NCBI GenBank assembly: GCA_002371265.1
Contig: DFGT01000031.1
Location: forward strand, 235,331-299,330
Reading direction: 5' to 3'
DNA from: Bacteroidales bacterium UBA3743
GTDB lineage: Bacteria > Bacteroidota > Bacteroidia > Bacteroidales > Paludibacteraceae
DNA: 64,000 nucleotides
Part shown: piece by piece, positions 35,952-44,530 of the stretch
How positions within the stretch are numbered: the stretch's first letter is position 1
How the letters are laid out: each line of letters opens with the position of its first letter
Position numbers and translations under genes: made by a program
Notes under the pieces: generated by a model
Database searches by the model: none
Seen by the model: the letters and a program-made list of their open reading frames with translations, nothing else
What the model was told of the DNA's origin: nothing

Positions 35952-37988
35952 TTAATTCTCCTTTGGTTTTTCTACCTCTACCTCTGGAATCTCTTTGTTT
36001 ACTTCATTATTTTCATCAGTTGGAGAAGACTCTTCTTCTTTTTTCTCCTCTTTGCCAGACTCATTCTCACGCATAAGCTCATCGCTACGTGACTCCCATT
36101 TACGTTTACCAAAGATCTTTTCCACGTCGTCAGCGAAAATCACCTCTCGCTCAAACAATATCTCTGCCAGCTTGCGATGACCTTCAGCATTTTCACGAAG
36201 CACCTGTTTTGCTCGCTCATATTGATTATTAATCAATGCCTTGACCTCATCGTCTATAACCTTTGCCGTCTCTTCTGAGTATGGTTTTGTAAATGAGTAA
36301 TCAGCCTGAGAATCGTAATAACACAAGTTTGTAAGTTTGTCGCTCATACCATAATAAGCCACCATAGCGTATGCCTGCTTAGTGCTTCGCTCCAAATCAT
36401 TTACAGCACCCGTGCCTATTGTGCCAAGAACCAGCTCTTCCGCAGCACGTCCTCCAAGAAGAGAACACATTTTGTCGAGAAGATTCTCTTTAGTTATCAA
36501 TTGTCGCTCTTCAGGCAAATACCATGCCGCACCGAGCGCCATTCCTCGTGGAACGATTGTCACCTTCACCAATGGATCAGCATATTGAAGCATCCAGCTT
36601 ATTGTGGCGTGTCCTGCCTCGTGCACAGCGACAGCCCACTTCTCGTCGCGAGTGAAAATCTTGTTTTTCTTCTCCAATCCACCGATGATTCTGTCGACGG
36701 CGCTCAAGAAATCCTCTTTATCAACTCTTGTCTTGTTGCGACGAGCGGCTATCAAAGCTGCCTCGTTGCAGACGTTGGCTATATCCGCGCCACTGAATCC
36801 AGGAGTCTGACGTGACAAGAAATCAACATCAATATCATCCGCAAGTTTCAGTTTAGACAAATGCACATTGAAAATTGCTTTTCTGTCGTGTACATCAGGA
36901 AGATCAACGTGAATCTGACGGTCGAAACGACCTGCACGCACCAAAGCCTTATCAAGAATATCGACGCGGTTAGTAGCCGCCAAAAGGATTACACCAGAAT
37001 TTGTGCCGAATCCGTCCATCTCAGTAAGAAGCTGGTTGAGAGTGCTTTCACGCTCGTCGTTTCCACCGCCCATGCTTGCATTCTTACCACGAGCTCTACC
37101 GATGGCATCAATCTCGTCGATAAAGATAATACAAGGAGCCTTTTCTTTTGCCTGACGGAACAGATCCCTCACTCGGCTTGCTCCGACTCCCACGAACATC
37201 TCTACGAAATCTGAACCAGAGAGAGAGAAGAACGGAACATCAGCCTCACCAGCCACCGCTTTGGCAAGAAGCGTCTTACCTGTTCCCGGAGGGCCAACAA
37301 GGATCGCTCCTTTTGGAATTTTTCCTCCAAGTTCTGTATAGCGGGCCGGATTCTTAAGAAATTCCACGATTTCCTCGACCTCCTGTTTTGCCTCACTCAA
37401 TCCAGCCACATCCTTGAATGTCACCTTGTTAGGATTATTTCCCTTATCAAAAAGCTGAGCCTTGCTCTTGCCGACGTTGAACACACCGCCAGGGCCAGCT
37501 CCTCCGCCACCCATTCTCTGCATTATGAACATCCAGAAGAAAATAAGCAGAATGAACGGACCAAATGTGTAAAGGAATCCCTCAAACATACTGCTGTCCT
37601 CTGAAAAAGTAAGGTCTACTTTTTCCACACCGTCAGCTTTCTGCCATTCAGTCAGATCCTCTGTGAAACGGTCGGCTGAAGGAATCTTCACATGGACCTT
37701 CGGATTTGCGGCGTATTTGATGGAGTCTGAACCAAATGCATTGCGCATTTTGCCCTCCTTCACCGTAGCCTCAGCATATTTGTCGTTTGTGATTACAGTG
37801 ATTTTTGAGACAGAGTTGGTTTCCACAAGATACTTGATCTCGTTGTAGCCAATCTCCTTCGCTGAATGATTGTCGTCTGAAAAATAAATTCCCACCAAAA
37901 AGATTGCCACTAAGCCATACAACCAATAAAGGCCTGACGATGACTTGAAATTTGGCATCTTTGGTTTATTGTTACTTTCTTGGGCCAT
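35952..37988 (-). CDS. ftsH: ATP-dependent zinc metalloprotease FtsH
   Basis: 678 residues. Two membrane helices (about 20-37 and 138-158) flank a periplasmic domain. AAA domain: Walker A GPPGTGKT (232-239), Walker B IIFIDE (287-292), second region of homology ATNRVDILDKAL with RAGRFDR. Zinc site HEAGH at 456-460. The last 40 residues are a Glu/Lys-rich tail. It is a membrane-bound hexameric quality-control protease. It follows rsfS by 5 bases. Confidence 0.98.
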   Translation of the reverse strand: MAQESNNKPKMPNFKSSSGLYWLYGLVAIFLVGIYFSDDNHSAKEIGYNEIKYLVETNSVSKITVITNDKYAEATVKEGKMRNAFGSDSIKYAANPKVHVKIPSADRFTEDLTEWQKADGVEKVDLTFSEDSSMFEGFLYTFGPFILLIFFWMFIMQRMGGGGAGPGGVFNVGKSKAQLFDKGNNPNKVTFKDVAGLSEAKQEVEEIVEFLKNPARYTELGGKIPKGAILVGPPGTGKTLLAKAVAGEADVPFFSLSGSDFVEMFVGVGASRVRDLFRQAKEKAPCIIFIDEIDAIGRARGKNASMGGGNDERESTLNQLLTEMDGFGTNSGVILLAATNRVDILDKALVRAGRFDRQIHVDLPDVHDRKAIFNVHLSKLKLADDIDVDFLSRQTPGFSGADIANVCNEAALIAARRNKTRVDKEDFLSAVDRIIGGLEKKNKIFTRDEKWAVAVHEAGHATISWMLQYADPLVKVTIVPRGMALGAAWYLPEERQLITKENLLDKMCSLLGGRAAEELVLGTIGTGAVNDLERSTKQAYAMVAYYGMSDKLTNLCYYDSQADYSFTKPYSEETAKVIDDEVKALINNQYERAKQVLRENAEGHRKLAEILFEREVIFADDVEKIFGKRKWESRSDELMRENESGKEEKKEEESSPTDENNEVNKEIPEVEVEKPKEN

Positions 37989-37993
37989 ATAAA

Positions 37994-38356
37994 TTAATCT
38001 AAATCAGGTATTTCTGTTATCTTCGCGTCTTCCCATAGCTCCTCTATGCGGTAAAACTCACGCATTTCCGGAAGCATGACGTGTACTATGATTTCTCCAT
38101 AATCAATGGCAATCCACTGACCATTCTCATATCCATCCGCCACGATAAAATGAACTTTCAATTCGCTCCTCACATAATGTTTCACAGAATCAGCGATGCT
38201 GACGACGTGAGTGGTCGAATTACCTTCACATATCACGAAGTACGGACAGCTATAATTTTCTAACTCAGTCATATCTACAGTAACGATTTTCTTTGCTTTT
38301 CGTTCCTGCATTCCCTCAACTATCTTCTGTATAATAGTCTTTGTGTCTACTGTCAT
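37994..38356 (-). CDS. rsfS: Ribosome silencing factor RsfS
   Basis: 120 residues. YFVICEGNSTTHVVSIADSV and GQWIAIDYGEIIVHVM are the conserved core of the Iojap/RsfS family, which binds ribosomal protein L14 and blocks subunit joining in stationary phase or starvation. The length is normal. It lies 12 bases after argH and 5 bases before ftsH in the same operon. Confidence 0.95.
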   Translation of the reverse strand: MTVDTKTIIQKIVEGMQERKAKKIVTVDMTELENYSCPYFVICEGNSTTHVVSIADSVKHYVRSELKVHFIVADGYENGQWIAIDYGEIIVHVMLPEMREFYRIEELWEDAKITEIPDLD

Positions 38357-38368
38357 TAAATTCTTTGT

Positions 38369-39709
38369 TTATATTGCCAATAATTTCTTTTTTGCCTCTT
38401 CCACCTTATCAAAATTGAACTCCGAAATAGTCTTATTCATAAGTGCTGTAATTCCGTCGTTGCAAAGGTTTCCTATGCTACCCTGATGTGTATGGTGGAT
38501 ATTCTTGTTTGGCTTAAACTCTCCTGCCTCACATTCCAATCCCACTTTTTTATATGCGTCTCTGAATGGCATTCCCTCAAGTGCCAGACGGTTGACCTCC
38601 TCCACGCTGAAGATGAAGTCATATTTAGGATCGTCAAGAATATGCTCGTTGATTTTCACATCAGACATGATATGTGTAGTCATCTTGATGCAATCCAGCA
38701 ATTCACCGAATGATGGCATGAATACCTCCTTGATAATCTGCAAGTCGCGGAAATATCCGCTTGGAAGATTATTGATAAGCATCATAATCTGCGACGGTAG
38801 GCTCTGAATCTTGTTGCATTTAGCACGAGTCAGCTCAAACACATCCGGATTTTTCTTGTGTGGCATGATGCTCGATCCGGTAGTGCACTCGTCCGGAAGC
38901 TTTATGAATCCGAAATTCTGTGATGTGAACATACAAGCGTCGAAAGCCAATTTTGATAGAGTGGCAGCAATACCTGCCAATGCGAACGACACCGTCTTCT
39001 CCATCTTGCCACGACACATCTGAGCATACACCACATTATAGTCCATTGTGTCAAAGCCCAACAGCTCTGTCGTCATCTGACGATTCAATGGGAACGATGA
39101 ACCGTAACCGGCAGCCGAACCAAGTGGGTTTCTGTTCGTTACTTTCCATGCCGAAAGCATAAGCTCCATATCGTCGGCAAGGCTTTCAGCATAAGCTCCA
39201 AACCATAGTCCGAACGACGAAGGCATCGCAATCTGCAAATGAGTGTAACCAGGAAGAAGCACATTCTTATACTTCTCACTCTGCTGAATCAACACGTCGA
39301 ACAGACCCTCGACAGCCTCAACCACACTTCTTATCTGCTCTCTTGTCCACAACTTCATGTCGACAAGCACCTGATCGTTACGCGAACGACCACTGTGAAT
39401 CTTCTTTCCCAAGTCGCCAAGCTTACGTGTAAGCATAAGCTCCACCTGAGAATGAACATCCTCTATTCCCTCTTCAATTACAAATTCTCCACGGTGTGCA
39501 GCCAAATAAATATTCTTCAGCTCCGCAAGCAACACAGGAAGTTCGTCCTTGGCGATCAAGCCAATCGATTCCAACATTGTGATATGTGCCATCGATCCCA
39601 GCACATCACACTCGGCCAAATACAAATCCATCTCACGGTCTTTGCCAACCGTAAACTTCTCAATCTCCGCATTCGTAGCCTTGCCTTTGTCCCACAACTT
39701 TGTAGCCAT
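38369..39709 (-). CDS. argH: Argininosuccinate lyase
   Basis: 446 residues. Fumarase/aspartase superfamily signature GSSIMPHKKNP at 278-288, with the catalytic serine in its loop; HSGRSRNDQV at 106-115; HLQIAMPSSF at 157-166. It cleaves argininosuccinate to arginine and fumarate. The length is close to the usual 450-460. It is the only arginine gene in view, placed with rsfS and ftsH. Confidence 0.97.
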   Translation of the reverse strand: MATKLWDKGKATNAEIEKFTVGKDREMDLYLAECDVLGSMAHITMLESIGLIAKDELPVLLAELKNIYLAAHRGEFVIEEGIEDVHSQVELMLTRKLGDLGKKIHSGRSRNDQVLVDMKLWTREQIRSVVEAVEGLFDVLIQQSEKYKNVLLPGYTHLQIAMPSSFGLWFGAYAESLADDMELMLSAWKVTNRNPLGSAAGYGSSFPLNRQMTTELLGFDTMDYNVVYAQMCRGKMEKTVSFALAGIAATLSKLAFDACMFTSQNFGFIKLPDECTTGSSIMPHKKNPDVFELTRAKCNKIQSLPSQIMMLINNLPSGYFRDLQIIKEVFMPSFGELLDCIKMTTHIMSDVKINEHILDDPKYDFIFSVEEVNRLALEGMPFRDAYKKVGLECEAGEFKPNKNIHHTHQGSIGNLCNDGITALMNKTISEFNFDKVEEAKKKLLAI

Positions 39710-39736
39710 ATTCGTAATTTAAAAAGGGAACTACTA

Positions 39737-39919
39737 TTACTTACCGTTTCCGATGAATTTTTTGTTAAGGAAGATGTAAGATCCGATACCTGCAACAAAC
39801 AAAATAGCTGCGATTACCAAAATAGCGTTGTTTGTCAATTCAGCTATGCTGTAAATAGCCAATAGAACAACTCCCAATAAAACCAAAATAGCCCCAAGGC
39901 TTCTCTTCAATTGATCCAT
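39737..39919 (-). CDS. Small two-helix membrane protein
   Basis: 60 residues with two hydrophobic helices (about 8-26 and 31-51) and a basic C-terminal end (FLNKKFIGNGK). No known family could be named. It begins the argH-rsfS-ftsH run, 27 bases before argH. A -7 box TACTTTTG is at 39978-39985 on the minus strand, which would place it first in the operon. Confidence 0.75.
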   Translation of the reverse strand: MDQLKRSLGAILVLLGVVLLAIYSIAELTNNAILVIAAILFVAGIGSYIFLNKKFIGNGK

Positions 39920-40061
39920 ATTATTATCTTATTATACACAATTATACTGCAAATTACGCATAATTTTTTGTTTATAACAAAAGTATATGCCCAAAAATGT
40001 AAGTAAAATTAAAAATTCGAAATGCAAAATGCGGAATAGTTTGTTCTAATGGTTATAAAAA

Positions 40062-40136
40062 AGGATTGTTAAGGGCCCATGTTTGATTGATATTGGCCCT
40101 AACCCCCTTCTAGAGTGCTAGCCGTAAGGCGAGCAC
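40062..40136 (-). repeat. Dispersed palindromic repeat, family A
   Basis: AGGATTGTTAAGGGCCCATG, GGCCCTAACCCCCTTC and GTGCTAGCCGTAAGGCGAGC in order, so reversed relative to 46816-46875. Confidence 0.8.
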
Positions 40137-40164
40137 ATATAAAACACAGAAAGCAGTACTTATG

Positions 40165-40259
40165 GTATTGCCTTTCAGGCAAAGTTTTTTTCGTCGTCAT
40201 CTCTTCCCGAGACTTCGTCACGGGTTTCTCTCGCTGCGCTCGGTAACGTCTTTCAGACG
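40165..40259 (-). repeat. Dispersed repeat, family B (long form, reversed)
   Basis: GTATTGCCTTTCAGGCAAAG, CCCGAGACTTCGTCACGGG, TCGCTGCGCTCGGTAACGTC, TTTCAGACGG: the mirror of 32375-32472. Confidence 0.75.
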
Positions 40260-40276
40260 GAAAAAATGGAAGTGGC

Positions 40277-40474
40277 CAGGTTTGAAACCTGCCCCTACGA
40301 TTATGGGGTCTATATTTCTTGATCGTGTTTTCTCTCGTTTTTGTTTTCTCCGTTCAGGTGTTTTCTTCACAAACTTGTTTGTGGGTTTTCCAAGCGGCAT
40401 CTGATATTTTTCAGACGCTGTTTTCTGTTTTTTCATTATTTATCTTGCGGGCAGGTATGAAACCTGCCCCTACA
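40277..40474. repeat. Two copies of a GCAGGTTTGAAACCTGC palindrome (family D)
   Basis: AGGTTTGAAACCTGCCCCTA at about 40280-40299 and AGGTATGAAACCTGCCCCTA at about 40453-40472. The arms GCAGGT and ACCTGC pair around TTTGAA or ATGAA. Confidence 0.75.
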
Positions 40475-40593
40475 CCAATTCGACGAATTGTATAATTTTG
40501 TTATATTAAGGTTAAAAAAACTAAATCCGTGCTCTCTCTGCACTATTTTTCTTTACTTTGCATAAGAATTTGAGAAACGTAAATTTTACTGCT

Positions 40594-40977
40594 ATGAAAA
40601 AAGGAATAGTTTTATTGATACTTACTTTGTTTTGCGGACTTGCTTCTATCTCCGCACAAGGATTCGACCAAAACCGCTACGACAACGGTCTGCAGCAGAT
40701 TGCAGAAGCTAACCGCAACTACTTCCGCAACCAAGGTTGGATTGAGAACAACTGGTATCAGCTTTCAAATTGGTATCCCGACGTCCTCCTTATTGATAAT
40801 GAGGAGAAGGCATACATCGCAAAAGTGATCTGCTCCGATAAAATCATGTCGAGATTCGCCGCGCTCAACCGTATCAAAAAAGACGGTGCACTGCCTACTC
40901 TTCGTGAAGTGGAGGATTTCAACCTTATGTTGTGGGATGAAATCGACGCTGCCGTGGCTTATCTGTATAGAAGGTAA
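40594..40977 (+). CDS. Small secreted protein of unknown function
   Basis: 127 residues from the chosen ATG (MKKGIVLLILTLFCGLASIS) with a signal peptide ending near SAQ. The mature part is helical and rich in Asn, Tyr and Trp (NWYQLSNWYPDVLLIDNEEK). Not recognised. The longer ORF upstream is rejected because the signal peptide then becomes internal. It is probably transcribed alone; the next gene starts about 95 bases later. Confidence 0.7.
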   Translation: MKKGIVLLILTLFCGLASISAQGFDQNRYDNGLQQIAEANRNYFRNQGWIENNWYQLSNWYPDVLLIDNEEKAYIAKVICSDKIMSRFAALNRIKKDGALPTLREVEDFNLMLWDEIDAAVAYLYRR

Positions 40978-41072
40978 AGAACTTGGGGCTAGGTGCTAAA
41001 GGGAGAATCATCAGACTTTGATGAATCTACTGTAATAACAATACCTATAAAAATTCAGGGACAATTGATGTT

Positions 41073-42365
41073 ATGAAAAGAAGACTACTTGTAGTGATTA
41101 TGGCGATCGCCGTCGGTGCAGAGTTGCTTGCTGTCGCAAAAGATGGTAATAATCAGAAGAAAAGCGAAACCATCAACTCTAGCATAGACACTGCCATCGT
41201 CGATGCATCAACATCAATTCTCGAATTTTCTCCGTTGGGAGACAATTCCGCTAAGGTGACAGGATACAAGAAGGAGGAAAATCCGACATCTATCGATATT
41301 CCCAGCAAAGTGAAAATTGATGGCAAGGTATATAAAGTGACAAACATCGGAGACAAGGCGTTTGATGGATGTAGTTCACTGACAAGCATCACGATCCCGG
41401 AGAGTGTGACGAGCATCGGAGGCTTGGTGTTTTATGGCTGTGATGCACTTCCACCACATCTTCTTGTTTATGATAATGGCACAAAGTGTTATGGATGGGT
41501 AGGTGATAAATCAAAGTGTACCGATGTAACTATTCCTGAGAGTGTGACGAGCATCAGTTATCAGGCGTTTTATGGCTGTAGCTCACTAAAGAGCATCAAG
41601 ATTCCGAAGAGTGTGACGAGCATCGGACACTGGGCGTTTTATGGCTGTAGCTCACTGACAAGCATCATGATTCCGGAGAGTGTGACGAGCATCGGTTGGC
41701 ATGCATTTGAAAACTGTAGCTCACTGACTGACATCAAGATTCCGGAGGGTGTGACAAACATCGGAAACTGGGCATTTTATGGCTGTGATGAACTGCCACC
41801 GCATCTTCTTGTTTATGACAAAGGCACAAAGTGTTATGGATGGGTAGGTGATAAATCAAAGTGTATTGAGGTTACTATTCCAGAGAGTGTGACGAAAATT
41901 GATGGTTATGCGTTTAATGGCTGTAGCTCACTGACAAGCATCAAGATTCCAGAGGATGTGACGAGCATCGATTATCACGCGTTTGAAGGCTGTAGCTCAC
42001 TAAAGTGCATCACGATCCCAAAGGGCGTGACAAGCATCGATTATCAGGCGTTTGATGAATGTAGCTCACTAACGTCCATCACTATTCCGGAGAGTGTGAC
42101 GAGCATCGGTGATTATGCGTTTGAAAACTGTAGCTCACTAAAGAACATCAAGATTCCGGAGAGTGTGACGAGAATCTATCATGCTGCGTTTAGAGGCTGT
42201 AGCTCACTGACAAGCATCACTATTCCGAAGAGTGTGACGAGCATTGAACAAGAGGCGTTTGCAGGTTGTAAAAATCTTGATGTTGTAATAGATAATAAGA
42301 AGCAGAATGTCGAAATAAAATACGGTGCTCTTGATGATTGCAAATCTGTCAAGTTTTTGAAATAA
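41073..42365 (+). CDS. BspA-type leucine-rich repeat surface protein
   Basis: 430 residues. Signal peptide 1-20 (ending ELLAVA). From about residue 45 to 400 there are some fourteen LRR_5/BspA repeats of about 23 residues (ITIPESVTSIGxxAFxGCSSLT), two of them replaced by a longer PPHLLVYDNGTKCYGWVGDK unit that is itself duplicated. BspA-type proteins of oral and gut Bacteroidetes and of Trichomonas mediate adhesion to host matrix proteins. There is no clear T9SS tail. The DNA repeats are near-identical, so unit number may vary between strains. Confidence 0.85.
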   Translation: MKRRLLVVIMAIAVGAELLAVAKDGNNQKKSETINSSIDTAIVDASTSILEFSPLGDNSAKVTGYKKEENPTSIDIPSKVKIDGKVYKVTNIGDKAFDGCSSLTSITIPESVTSIGGLVFYGCDALPPHLLVYDNGTKCYGWVGDKSKCTDVTIPESVTSISYQAFYGCSSLKSIKIPKSVTSIGHWAFYGCSSLTSIMIPESVTSIGWHAFENCSSLTDIKIPEGVTNIGNWAFYGCDELPPHLLVYDKGTKCYGWVGDKSKCIEVTIPESVTKIDGYAFNGCSSLTSIKIPEDVTSIDYHAFEGCSSLKCITIPKGVTSIDYQAFDECSSLTSITIPESVTSIGDYAFENCSSLKNIKIPESVTRIYHAAFRGCSSLTSITIPKSVTSIEQEAFAGCKNLDVVIDNKKQNVEIKYGALDDCKSVKFLK

Positions 42366-42499
42366 ATCGCCACACCATGTAAAGACTCCACATTGTGATG
42401 TCTCTGCAAACAGGAACAAAAACCAACATAAAATTTTATTTCGCTAATTTTCAATATTATATAAACTTTTTTGAAATTTCTTTACGAAATTTGGCATAG

Positions 42500-42516
42500 T
42501 TGGCACGGTTTTTGTA
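42500..42516 (+). promoter_or_regulatory. Sigma-54-like promoter
   Basis: TTGGCACGGTTTTTGTA: the -24 GG and -12 G are 10 bases apart, as sigma-54 needs, and the TGGCAC half is perfect. One base differs from consensus at -12 (TTGT for TTGC). Start predicted near 42527. Confidence 0.4.
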
Positions 42517-42526
42517 GTTAATATAG

Positions 42527-42642
42527 TGACGATGTGAATCGGTAATTTGTAGTTTAGTCCTAATATTAAATCCTTTTATGCTATCTATGATAGTAAAAAG
42601 CAGGAATTTTAACTTTTTGTTATAATTTCTGCTTTTTGTTTT
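42527..42642 (+). ncRNA. Candidate small RNA (about 115 bases)
   Basis: Lies between the sigma-54-like site and a strong terminator, with no ORF. Nothing of known RNA families was recognised. Confidence 0.35.
42595..42642 (+). terminator. Rho-independent terminator
   Basis: AAAAAGCAGGAATT pairs with AATTTCTGCTTTTT (14 pairs with one G-T), then TTTTTGTTTTG. There is no protein gene on this strand between it and the BspA-type gene 230 bases upstream. Confidence 0.75.
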
Positions 42643-42883
42643 GTCATTTCCCAAAAAAGATATATTTTTGTGCCGTAAAACATAAAACAAGTCATAAACA
42701 TGTCGTTTTGACCACAATTTATGTTCCAAATAAGATCTTCATATCTAAGTTATCATATTTTAGGTTTAGGCAGATCCCCAATTGTTTTGGCGGTCTGCTT
42801 TTTTTTACACCTTTAGCGGAAACACACGGACATGCGTGTCGTTATTATTTAGCATTCCTCATTTAGCATTTAGCATTTTTTTT

Positions 42884-42891
42884 TACATTTG
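42884..42891 (+). promoter_or_regulatory. -7 box of the GPH transporter gene
   Basis: TACATTTG, 20 bases before the ATG at 42911; it places transcription start close to the ATG and rules out the longer ORF from 42782. Confidence 0.6.
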
Positions 42892-42910
42892 CATTAATAA
42901 TAATAATAAT

Positions 42911-44530
42911 ATGGAAAACACTAGTTATTGCTCGTTTAAAGAAAAATTATGTTTCGCACTTGGAGACGCGAGCGCGAACATCGCATGGAGAGGTGTCGCA
43001 GCCTTCCTTACAATCTTTTACACCGATGTATTTGGTCTTACTCCTGCGTCTGTCGGACTGCTTATGCTTATTTGCCGTTCAAGCGACGGTGTAAGCGACG
43101 TCGCAATGGGTATGATCGGCGACAGAACAAAATCTAAATACGGACACTTCCGTCCTTGGATACTTTGGACAGCCATTCCTCTTGGCGTGATTCTTTCTTT
43201 GCTCTTCACTGCTCCCGACTGGAGTTACGAAATGAAACTCGTCTACGCATACACCACTTATATTCTGTTTACTCTAATCTATACTGCCAACAATATCCCT
43301 TACGGTGCTTTGATGGCTGTGATGACTCCTAACGAAAATGAGCGCACATCGCTTGGATCTTTCCGTATGATGGGTGCTTTCACAGGTGGTATGCTAGTAC
43401 AAGGTTCGCTTCTTGCGTTAGTGGCATACTTCGGCAACGTCAACCCGACTATCGACCTTGAGCAAAAAGCTGAGACAGAATATGTGGTGACAGTAACGTC
43501 GCCAGAAGATGTGAAAAATGCTAAAATCAGCACCCAGCACGGTCTTTTTGGCAGCGTCGCAAAATTCCAGATGGTGGGAGACACCGCAGCTCCAACACTT
43601 GGAAAAAGTTTTGAGATGAAGGCAGGCGAAAAATATACTTTCACCATCACTGGCGAGCGCGACCTTACAAAAGACAATATTTCCCTGATCAACCAAAGCA
43701 CAGGATACAGCAACAGTATGTATATCATGAGTGCTATTCTTGCTCTTTGTATGTTCCTGACTTTCTGGGGAACAAGAGAGCGTGTGGCTCCTGACGAAAA
43801 ACAGGAGGATAACCTTTTGCAAGATTTGAAAGACCTTGTTAAAAACAAGCCATGGTTCATTCTTCTTGTAGTCGGACTTGGTTTCAATATCTATAATAAT
43901 TTGAAGACGGGTATTATCGCCATCTACTTCACCCACTATGTGGGAAACGCCGCGCTCGCAGGTATCTATTTTGTGGCTTTGATGCTTATCAGTATCGTTG
44001 CAGCGATGATCACTCCTTCATTGAGTAAAAAATTCGGTAAGAAGAACGTTTTCATCGGTTCAATGATAGCGACATCCATTGTCAACTCTATGCTTTACTT
44101 CTTCGGACCAACTCAGATTCTTATGATCTTCGCAGTCGGAATCACTTCCGAGCTTTTTGCAGCTATTCTTCCTACCTTGTTCTTCGGAATGCTTGGAGAC
44201 GCTGCCGACTATGGAGAGAAGGTGTTTGGCCGCCGTGCTACGGGACTTGTCTACTCAGCCGGAAGTTTCGCCACAAAATTCGGTGGTGGTATCGCAGGCG
44301 CAATCATCGGAGCTGTGCTTGGATTATACGGTTACGACGGACAGGATTCATCAGCTATCCAGAACGCTGTGCCTGGAATCATCAACCTTATGAGTTGGAT
44401 TCCAGCCGTGATCTGCCTGGCATTCACATTCGTGATGTCGTTCTATCCAATCACTTCTGTAGCAGAAGCAACTGCTCCAACTATAAAAGACGACTCAACA
44501 GACTTAAAAATAAACAATGAAAATAAATAA
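42911..44530 (+). CDS. GPH-family sugar:cation symporter (MFS) with an inserted extracytoplasmic domain
   Basis: 539 residues. Glycoside-pentoside-hexuronide transporter features: GDASANIAW in helix 1, the loop DRTKSKYGHFRPWIL after helix 2, and NIPYGALMAVMTP. Between the helices at about 155-175 and 268-288 is an insertion of about 90 residues (residues 178-265), rich in Thr and Val, of beta-sandwich look. Such symporters take up oligosaccharides or hexuronides with Na+ or H+. The end overlaps the glutaminyl cyclase gene by 14 bases. Confidence 0.9.
   Translation: MENTSYCSFKEKLCFALGDASANIAWRGVAAFLTIFYTDVFGLTPASVGLLMLICRSSDGVSDVAMGMIGDRTKSKYGHFRPWILWTAIPLGVILSLLFTAPDWSYEMKLVYAYTTYILFTLIYTANNIPYGALMAVMTPNENERTSLGSFRMMGAFTGGMLVQGSLLALVAYFGNVNPTIDLEQKAETEYVVTVTSPEDVKNAKISTQHGLFGSVAKFQMVGDTAAPTLGKSFEMKAGEKYTFTITGERDLTKDNISLINQSTGYSNSMYIMSAILALCMFLTFWGTRERVAPDEKQEDNLLQDLKDLVKNKPWFILLVVGLGFNIYNNLKTGIIAIYFTHYVGNAALAGIYFVALMLISIVAAMITPSLSKKFGKKNVFIGSMIATSIVNSMLYFFGPTQILMIFAVGITSELFAAILPTLFFGMLGDAADYGEKVFGRRATGLVYSAGSFATKFGGGIAGAIIGAVLGLYGYDGQDSSAIQNAVPGIINLMSWIPAVICLAFTFVMSFYPITSVAEATAPTIKDDSTDLKINNENK

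Larger units (their letters stand above)
39920..40593. other. Long intergenic region filled with dispersed repeats
   Basis: From left: operon promoter region (39978-39985); family A repeat (40062-40136); reversed family B repeat (40165-40259); two copies of AGGTTTGAAACCTGCCCCTA-like family D repeat (40277-40300, 40449-40474). Small ORFs here follow the repeats and are not called. Confidence 0.75.
42366..42910. other. Long intergenic region with sRNA candidate
   Basis: Contains a decayed family C palindrome (about 42379-42409), the sigma-54-like site (42500-42516), a terminator (42595-42642) and, near the right end, AGCATT-rich sequence with the -7 box of the transporter gene. Confidence 0.6.

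Noticed and set aside
40218..40436. Basic 72-residue minus-strand ORF
   Set aside because: It is composed of dispersed repeat sequences of families B and D; the same basic peptide arises wherever these repeats occur.
41073..42365. Regularly spaced near-identical DNA units that look like a CRISPR array at first glance
   Set aside because: They are in-frame codons of leucine-rich repeats, with no spacer diversity and no cas genes nearby.
42457..42729. Minus-strand 90-codon ORF in the gap before the transporter gene
   Set aside because: AT-rich, no recognisable features, and it lies over the terminator and sRNA candidate.
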